From an uncultured Clostridia bacterium (GTDB lineage Bacteria; Bacillota; Clostridia; Christensenellales; Aristaeellaceae), in assembly GCA_937894675.1 (NCBI GenBank), contig CALCQO010000045.1, positions 62,001 through 126,000 on the forward strand: a DNA stretch of 64,000 nucleotides, in the 5' to 3' direction. The translations under genes were made by a program, and so were the position numbers. Each line of letters begins with the position of its first letter. The first letter of the stretch is position 1. Positions 58,652-64,000 of this stretch are shown here, in pieces. The notes under the pieces are model-generated. The model was not told where the DNA came from. It saw nothing but the letters and a program-made list of their open reading frames with translations, and did not search any database.

Positions 58652-59560
58652 TTACCCGCCTAAAATGCGCACTTCCGGCTCGAGCATTACGCAGAACTGC
58701 TGTTCCACCGTGTCCTGCACATGGCGGCTTAAGGTGACAAAGTCCTGGGCGGTAGCGCCCCCTGTGTTGATTAAAAACCCAGCGTGCTTTTCGCTGACCT
58801 GGGCGCCGCCCACGCTGGTGCCCTTGAGCCCCGCCGCCTCGATGAGGGCGCCGGCGAAATGCCCCTCGGGGCGTTTGAAGAAGGAGCCCGCGCTGGGGTA
58901 GCTGAGCGGCTGGCTGGCCTTGCGCCGGGCAACATAATCCATCATCAAGGTGCGGATTTCCTCGCCGTCACCTTCCCGCAGTTGAAATTCCACTTCCAGA
59001 ATCAGCAGCCCCTCCGCCATGGCGCGGCTGTGGCGGTAGCCGTAATCCATCTCCTTGACCGGGATTTTCTGGATCGAGCCGTCGGGCATCACGCAGCGCA
59101 CCCAGGTAATAACATCGCACAGGGAAGAGCCGAAAGCCCCCGCGTTCATCAGCGCGGCGCCCCCCACGGTGCCGGGAATGCCGCCGGCAAATTCCAGCCC
59201 GGCAAGGTCCGCCCCCGAAGCGATGGACGACAGGCGGGAGAGCATGGCGCCGCTTTGCGCGCGCACGCGCGTACCCTCCACCGTGATGGCGGCGAATCGG
59301 TTACCAAAGTGAAGGATGAGGCCCTGATAGCCCGCATCCGAAAAGAGCATGTTGGAGCCGTTGCCCAGCGCCATGCAGGGAACGTCAAACAGGCGGGCGG
59401 TCGCCAGGGTATCCAAAACATCCTGCTGGCTGGCTACATCAACAAAGAGCCTCGCCGGCCCCCCCACCTTGATGGTGGTGTGCTGGCGCAGGGGTTCATT
59501 CTCCCGCACTTGCAGCCCGGAAAGGGTGCGGGCAAGCCTGTTCCATTGGCTTTCATTCAT
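58652..59560 (-). CDS. murB: UDP-N-acetylenolpyruvoylglucosamine reductase
   Basis: MurB reduces UDP-GlcNAc-enolpyruvate to UDP-MurNAc with FAD and NADPH. The 302 residues contain HTTIKVGGPARLFVD at the FAD site, ALGNGSNMLFSD, FAGGIPGTVGGAALMNAGAFG and the catalytic serine region PSAGSFFKRPEG, with a C-terminal glutamate (LEPEVRILG). This is the MurB type of Gram-positives (type II). GGAGG lies 11 nt before the ATG, rather far. It is divergent from murC across a 138-bp region with two promoters. Confidence 0.95.
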   Translation of the reverse strand: MNESQWNRLARTLSGLQVRENEPLRQHTTIKVGGPARLFVDVASQQDVLDTLATARLFDVPCMALGNGSNMLFSDAGYQGLILHFGNRFAAITVEGTRVRAQSGAMLSRLSSIASGADLAGLEFAGGIPGTVGGAALMNAGAFGSSLCDVITWVRCVMPDGSIQKIPVKEMDYGYRHSRAMAEGLLILEVEFQLREGDGEEIRTLMMDYVARRKASQPLSYPSAGSFFKRPEGHFAGALIEAAGLKGTSVGGAQVSEKHAGFLINTGGATAQDFVTLSRHVQDTVEQQFCVMLEPEVRILGG

Positions 59561-59590
59561 CCAGTATACTGCCTCCGTTTTGTCATGGTA

Positions 59591-59619
59591 AGTATATCAT
59601 CAACCTTCAGCCCCTTCAA
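59591..59619 (-). promoter_or_regulatory. promoter of murB-whiA-crh
   Basis: Minus strand: TTGAAG (59619-59614), 17-bp spacer, TATACT (59596-59591). Confidence 0.7.
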
Positions 59620-59628
59620 GGGGAGATG

Positions 59629-59657
59629 TTGCTTAAAGATTGCATTTTCAGTATAAT
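59629..59657 (+). promoter_or_regulatory. promoter of murC-lepA
   Basis: TTGCTT (59629-59634), 17-bp spacer, TATAAT (59652-59657), 41 bp before the ATG. It is 9 bp from the divergent murB -35. Confidence 0.75.
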
Positions 59658-59698
59658 ATGGTTGGAAGATTGTTACAAGTTCGCTGAAAGGATACAGG

Positions 59699-61099
59699 AT
59701 GGAACCGCACATCACAGACTTCAGGGGCGCCCGCGTGCACATGATCGGCATCGGCGGCAGCAGCATGTCCGGCCTGGCTGAAATGCTTAAAAGCGAGGGC
59801 TACAGGGTTACAGGCTCCGACTCCAACGAAAGCCACGCGGCCCAACGCCTGCGCCTGATGGACATCCCCGTATCCATCGGCCACCACCCCGAGGAAATCC
59901 AGGGCGCCGCCCTGGTGGTGTACTCCGCCGCCATCCACGAGGAAGACGAGGAGCGGGTGGAAGCCCTCCGCTTGAATATACCCCAAATGGACCGGGCTGT
60001 GCTGCTTGGCCAGCTGATGGAGGGATACCGCGACACCCTGTGCGTCTGCGGCACCCACGGAAAAACCACCACCACCGCCATGACCGCCCAGATGCTGCTG
60101 GGCATGGGGATGGATCCCACCGTGCATGTCGGCGGCCGGGTGGACGCTCTGGGGGGCAGCACCCGCCTGGGCAGCCAGGATATTTTTGTGGCCGAGGCCT
60201 GCGAGTTTAACCGTTCCTTTCTGCACATGCCCCCCACCATCGCCATCCTGCTGAACATCGAGGAGGATCACCTGGATGTTTACGGGGATATGGAGCATGT
60301 GGAGGAGGCTTTTTTCCAGTTTCTCTCCCGCCTGCCTGAAAATGGGCTGGTCATCGCTTACGCCGAGGACGAGCGGGTGATGCGGGTGCTGGAAAAGCTG
60401 CCCCGCCGCGCCGAGACATTCGGCATGGAAAAAGGCGACTGGACAGCCCGGGACATTACCCTCAATGACCAGGGGATGCCCACCTTTTCCGCCTGCCTGC
60501 ATGGCCAGGAAGTTACCAAGGTAACCTTGAATGTGGCAGGGGATTTCAACATCCTGCACGCGCTGGCCGCCCTGGCCGCCGCCCGGGCGCTGGGGGGCGA
60601 TGTAAAGACCGCGGCGGAAGCTCTGACCCATTTTGTAGGCGCCCACCGCCGGTTTGAGTACACGGGCGATGTGAAGGGCATGAAAATGTACCACGACTAC
60701 GGCCACAACCCCGCGGAAATGCGCAGCGCCATCAGCGTGGCCAGGCTGAAAAACCGCCGGGTGATCGCCGTGATGCAGCCCCATACCTACAGCCGGGTCA
60801 TCAGCCTGTTCAATGGCTACCTGACCTGCACCGGGGAAGCGGACATTACGTTGGTTACGGATATTTACGGCGCCAGGGAGAAGGATCCGGGCACCATCAA
60901 CAGCCAGATGCTGGTGGACGGCATGCGCAAGCACGGCGTCGACGCGCACCTGACCCCCAGCTTTGAGGACACGGAAAACTGGCTGCTGGAAAACGGGCAG
61001 CCGGGGGATCTGGTGCTTACCATGGGGTGCGGCAACATCAACCTGCTTAACGAATTGATGCAGCAGCACTGGGATGAAAAACAACCGGAGGAAACATGA
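59699..61099 (+). CDS. murC: UDP-N-acetylmuramate--L-alanine ligase
   Basis: MurC adds L-alanine to UDP-MurNAc using ATP. The protein is 466 residues long. The N-terminal Rossmann-like GIGGSSMSGLAEML, the ATP loop CVCGTHGKTTTTAM (about 115-128), ILLNIEEDHLDVYG and HDYGHNPAEM in the C-terminal domain are all present. GAAAGGATACAGG precedes the ATG. It overlaps lepA by 4 bp. The unit lies divergently beside murB, so two early steps of wall synthesis share one intergenic control region. Confidence 0.95.
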   Translation: MEPHITDFRGARVHMIGIGGSSMSGLAEMLKSEGYRVTGSDSNESHAAQRLRLMDIPVSIGHHPEEIQGAALVVYSAAIHEEDEERVEALRLNIPQMDRAVLLGQLMEGYRDTLCVCGTHGKTTTTAMTAQMLLGMGMDPTVHVGGRVDALGGSTRLGSQDIFVAEACEFNRSFLHMPPTIAILLNIEEDHLDVYGDMEHVEEAFFQFLSRLPENGLVIAYAEDERVMRVLEKLPRRAETFGMEKGDWTARDITLNDQGMPTFSACLHGQEVTKVTLNVAGDFNILHALAALAAARALGGDVKTAAEALTHFVGAHRRFEYTGDVKGMKMYHDYGHNPAEMRSAISVARLKNRRVIAVMQPHTYSRVISLFNGYLTCTGEADITLVTDIYGAREKDPGTINSQMLVDGMRKHGVDAHLTPSFEDTENWLLENGQPGDLVLTMGCGNINLLNELMQQHWDEKQPEET

Positions 61100-62907
61100 C
61101 AGACCGACAGACATTTATCCGCAATTTCTGCATCATCGCCCATATCGACCACGGCAAAAGTACCCTGGCTGACCGCATTCTGGAAAAGACCGGGGTGTAT
61201 CAGCAGCGGGAAATGGTCAGCCAGATGCTGGACTCCATGGAACTGGAGCGGGAGCGGGGCATCACCATCAAGAGCAAGGCCGTCAACATGCGCTATACCG
61301 CCAAGGATGGGCAGACCTATACCCTGAATTTGATTGACACCCCCGGCCATGTGGACTTTACTTACGAGGTCAGCCGCGCCCTGGCCGCCTGCGAGGGCGC
61401 CATTTTAGTGGTGGACGCCACCCAGGGGGTGGAAGCCCAGACCCTGGCCAATGTGTACCTGGCGCTGGAGCACGATTTGGAAACCATCCCGGTCATCAAC
61501 AAGATTGACTTACCCAGCGCCCAGCCTGAGGAAGCCTGCAAGGAAATTGAGGAAATGATCGGCTTGGACGCCCAGGACGCGCCTTTGGTTTCCGCCAAAA
61601 TGGGCATCGGCATCGAGGATGTGCTGGAATCCATCGTGAAAAGGGTGCCGCCCCCCGCCGGGGATGAGGACGCGCCGCTGAAAGCCCTGGTGTTTGACGC
61701 GGTGTACGATAACTACCGCGGCGCCATCTGCTTTGTGCGGGTGGTGGACGGTTCCCTTTCCCCCGGCATGCGCATGCGCATGATGTCCACCGGGGCCGAG
61801 TTTGACGTGGTGGAAGTGGGCTTTTTAGGCAACGGCTACATGCCCGCCGAGGCGCTGAAGGCCGGCGATGTGGGCTATGTGGCCGCCTCCATCAAGGAGG
61901 TGCGGGACACCCGGGTGGGCGACACCATCACCGACGCGGCCCGCCCCGCCCCAAGCCCCCTGCCCGGCTACAAGCAGGTAACCCCCATGGTGTACTGCGG
62001 CATTTACCCCGCCGACGGCGCGGATTACGACGCATTGCACGACGCCCTGGACAAGCTGCGCATGAATGACGCTGCCCTGGTGTTCGAGCCGGAAACCAGC
62101 GCCGCTTTGGGCTACGGTTTCCGCTGCGGTTTCCTGGGGCTTTTGCACATGGAAATCATCCAGGAACGTCTGGAGCGGGAGTTTGACCTGAACCTGATTA
62201 CCACCGTACCCAACGTTATCTACGAAGTGGAAACTACCCGGGGCGAGCATATGCGCATTGACAACCCGGGCAACCTGCCTCAGCCCAACGACATCGCCAT
62301 CATGAAGGAGCCCTTCGTGCTGGCCACCATGTTCACCCCCCAGGATTATGTGGGCACCCTGATGGACCTGTGCCAGGAAAAGCGGGGCATCTTCAAGGAC
62401 ATGCAGTTTGAGGGCGGCCGGGTGAAACTGACCTACGACATGCCGCTGAACGAAGTCATCTACGACTTTTTTGACCAACTCAAGTCCCGCAGCCGGGGCT
62501 ACGCGTCCCTGGACTATGAGCTGAAGGGGTACCAGGAGAGCGACCTGGTGAAAATGGACATCCTGCTCAACAGTGAAATCTGCGACGCCTTCACCATGAT
62601 TGTGCACCGTGACAAGGCCTACGCCAGAGGGCGCACCATCTGCGAGAAACTAAAGGATGTCATCCCGCGCCAGCAGTTTGAAATTCCCATCCAGGCGGCC
62701 ATCGGCGGCAAAATCATCGCCCGGGAAACCGTGAAGGCGGTGCGCAAGGACGTGCTGGCCAAGTGCTACGGCGGCGACATCAGCCGTAAAAAGAAGCTGC
62801 TGGAGAAACAGAAGGAAGGCAAGAAGCGCATGCGCCAGTTCGGCTCGGTGGAACTGCCCAGCGAGGCTTTCATCGCCGTGCTGAAAATGGGAGACGACAA
62901 GAAGTGA
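61096..62907 (+). CDS. lepA: elongation factor 4 (LepA)
   Basis: LepA is a ribosomal translocase-like GTPase that helps initiation or back-translocation. The 603 residues are standard. G motifs are HIDHGKSTLADR (G1), RGITI (G2), DTPGHVDFTYEV (G3), NKIDLPSA (G4) and SAKMG (G5); the unique C-terminal domain ends KEGKKRMRQFGSVELPSEAFIAVLK as in all LepA (quoted as landmark KKRMRQFGSVELP). It overlaps murC by 4 bp and the next gene by 4 bp (GTGA), so three genes are coupled. Confidence 0.97.
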   Translation: MTDRQTFIRNFCIIAHIDHGKSTLADRILEKTGVYQQREMVSQMLDSMELERERGITIKSKAVNMRYTAKDGQTYTLNLIDTPGHVDFTYEVSRALAACEGAILVVDATQGVEAQTLANVYLALEHDLETIPVINKIDLPSAQPEEACKEIEEMIGLDAQDAPLVSAKMGIGIEDVLESIVKRVPPPAGDEDAPLKALVFDAVYDNYRGAICFVRVVDGSLSPGMRMRMMSTGAEFDVVEVGFLGNGYMPAEALKAGDVGYVAASIKEVRDTRVGDTITDAARPAPSPLPGYKQVTPMVYCGIYPADGADYDALHDALDKLRMNDAALVFEPETSAALGYGFRCGFLGLLHMEIIQERLEREFDLNLITTVPNVIYEVETTRGEHMRIDNPGNLPQPNDIAIMKEPFVLATMFTPQDYVGTLMDLCQEKRGIFKDMQFEGGRVKLTYDMPLNEVIYDFFDQLKSRSRGYASLDYELKGYQESDLVKMDILLNSEICDAFTMIVHRDKAYARGRTICEKLKDVIPRQQFEIPIQAAIGGKIIARETVKAVRKDVLAKCYGGDISRKKKLLEKQKEGKKRMRQFGSVELPSEAFIAVLKMGDDKK

Positions 62908-64000
62908 AATGCCCTGCCTGCGGACAATGGAACCGCGCATCTTTCCCCAAGTGCTTTAAGTGCGGCACGCCCCTGCCCCTGCAAAGCAGGAAGATTGTGC
63001 TGCCCGCCCAGGAAATGGAGCGAACCGCCAGGGAAACCCAGAGCGAGCTGCCCGTTAAATACATTGTGGACGAGCTGGGCAACGAAAAGCCGGATCTGGA
63101 TCCCAAGGACCGCCTAGCCCAGGAGATGCAGAGCTACCACGAGCGCAAGCGCCGGGGCAAAATCCGCCAGCAGAAGCTGCGGGAGGAAGGCGCCCAGCTG
63201 GGCTATGCCCCCACGGGCACCAGGGTGAACACCCCCTCGCGCAAAAGCGCCATGTTTTCCGCCCCGGATGCCGCCTACGACCCCTACCAGGTATACAGCG
63301 AGGAAAAGGTAGACTATGACGGCTATACCCAGGGGCCGGTCTACCAGTCCACCAGGGACGGCTTCTATACCCAGGAGCGGGGCGGGCGCATGAGCTCGGG
63401 GGCTATCCCCCTGCCCAACAAGCGCATCCGCAAAACCCGCATGTTCGGCTTCCGCAGGTTTTTGCCCCATATCGCGGTGCTCCTCTTTGTGGGCGCCCTG
63501 CTGTTTTCCGGTTATTATTTCCTGTTCAAGCCCTATCTTTTGGATCAGAAGGTAAGCCCCGAATCCCTGCAGCCCCAGATTACCGCCTCCATTCTGGATG
63601 ACAACGCCGCCCACACCATCCGCATCCCCGCGGAGGACGGCGCGCAGATCTACATCAAGGAGCTGCGCAAGAGCTTTCTGGCCACCGGCGGCTACGCCAC
63701 CTTCCAGGTGGCGGACTACACCTGGTACGAGCTGATTGACGAAAATCCCTACGATACCAGCACCTGGCTGCCCGAAACCATGGATGTAACCCTGTCCCCC
63801 TTTATCCGCTCAGCCACGGGCGAGCAGGTGGCCATGCCCGAGGTGCACTACACCATCGACATCCTGCAAAGCCCCATGACCTTAATCAGCCCGGATGTCA
63901 CCTACATCGAAACCAGCATGCCGCTGTACAACATCCGCTTCAAGGTCATGACCAACAGCCAGGTGTTCATCAACAACGAGGACTTTTCCTCCTATGTCAA
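62904..64000 (+). CDS. zinc-ribbon membrane protein, 3' end outside window
   Basis: A GTG at 62904 overlaps the lepA stop by 4 bp and opens a frame that runs to the window end (365 codons). The N-terminus is a zinc ribbon (Cys3, Cys6, Cys17, Cys20: MKCPACG, CFKCG). A charged, Tyr/Gln-rich cytoplasmic stretch follows (30-185), then one membrane helix (about 186-208, HIAVLLFVGALLFSGYYFLF) and a beta-rich outer part (from 215) of unknown fold. An ATG at 62909 is in another frame and yields no domain. I cannot name the function. The layout, ribbon inside and sensor-like domain outside, recalls anti-sigma-like or wall-linked membrane proteins only in general. Confidence 0.8.
   Translation, partial: MKCPACGQWNRASFPKCFKCGTPLPLQSRKIVLPAQEMERTARETQSELPVKYIVDELGNEKPDLDPKDRLAQEMQSYHERKRRGKIRQQKLREEGAQLGYAPTGTRVNTPSRKSAMFSAPDAAYDPYQVYSEEKVDYDGYTQGPVYQSTRDGFYTQERGGRMSSGAIPLPNKRIRKTRMFGFRRFLPHIAVLLFVGALLFSGYYFLFKPYLLDQKVSPESLQPQITASILDDNAAHTIRIPAEDGAQIYIKELRKSFLATGGYATFQVADYTWYELIDENPYDTSTWLPETMDVTLSPFIRSATGEQVAMPEVHYTIDILQSPMTLISPDVTYIETSMPLYNIRFKVMTNSQVFINNEDFSSYV

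Noticed and set aside
62909..63106. ATG at 62909 as start of the gene after lepA
   Set aside because: It is in a different frame from the zinc-ribbon frame that stays open to the window end and shows CxxC pairs and a membrane span.

Overview
The window is about 64 kb of gene-dense, GC-rich DNA from what looks like a Gram-positive anaerobe of the class Clostridia. The evidence is a type III glutamine synthetase, an ATP-dependent PEP carboxykinase, DegV, WhiA next to a Crh-like protein, a T-box leader, ECF-type vitamin transporters, MucBP/SH3 and BspA-type LRR surface proteins, and strong AGGAGG ribosome binding sites. High GC with LRR_5-type surface proteins would fit a Christensenellales-like lineage, but that placement is inference. 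There are no rRNA or tRNA genes, CRISPR arrays, prophages or insertion sequences that I can support. The content reads as chromosomal backbone with two cell-surface blocks.

Layout. 1-6.5 kb: end of glnN, then a minus-strand group (nicotinamidase-like hydrolase, galM, a Rho-family protein, degV, a TtcA-like tRNA thiolase). 6.5-8.2 kb: inositol-phosphatase and PHP phosphatase pair. 8.2-11.9 kb: minus-strand operon of a secreted Ig-like protein, a long PRPP-synthetase-like protein and two small membrane-associated proteins. 12-16.3 kb: LRR surface protein and L-asparaginase. 16.4-19.6 kb: membrane protein, CorA, YdcF, RadC. 19.8-23.2 kb: pckA, a YbjN-like secreted protein, and thiT behind a TPP riboswitch. 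23.2-30.7 kb: seven-gene plus-strand operon with an ABC exporter, a beta-CASP nuclease, a transglutaminase-like protein and a NamZ-like (DUF1343) protein. 30.8-33.2 kb: TipA-type MerR regulator and an N-acyl-D-amino-acid deacylase. 33.3-37.9 kb: serS behind a T-box, a hairpin-rich intergenic region, argGH. 38-42.9 kb: DUF3842, ECF S component, TrmO, Spx/ArsC, MATE, a tiny membrane protein, a glycosyltransferase. 43.1-48.7 kb: a giant MucBP/SH3 surface protein. 48.8-56.1 kb: NYN nuclease, glycosyltransferase, ferritin-like protein, potABC, murG, PhzF-like. 56.2-64 kb: VanY-like protein, crh-whiA-murB, then murC-lepA and a truncated zinc-ribbon membrane protein.

The strongest oddity is the Rho-family protein. 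Its RNA-binding half is well preserved, but its Walker A lysine, Walker B aspartate and arginine-finger position are all substituted, so it looks unable to hydrolyse ATP. A VanY-type carboxypeptidase homologue has likewise lost three of its four zinc/catalytic residues, and the HPr-like protein beside whiA has lost His15 but kept Ser46, as in Crh. Many units are closed by textbook intrinsic terminators, which would fit a genome that does not depend heavily on classical Rho termination, though another rho may exist elsewhere. Regulation visible in the DNA includes a TPP riboswitch with its own terminator, a serine T-box, a MerR operator inside a 19-bp promoter spacer, and two unidentified structured leaders (before corA and before an ECF S component).
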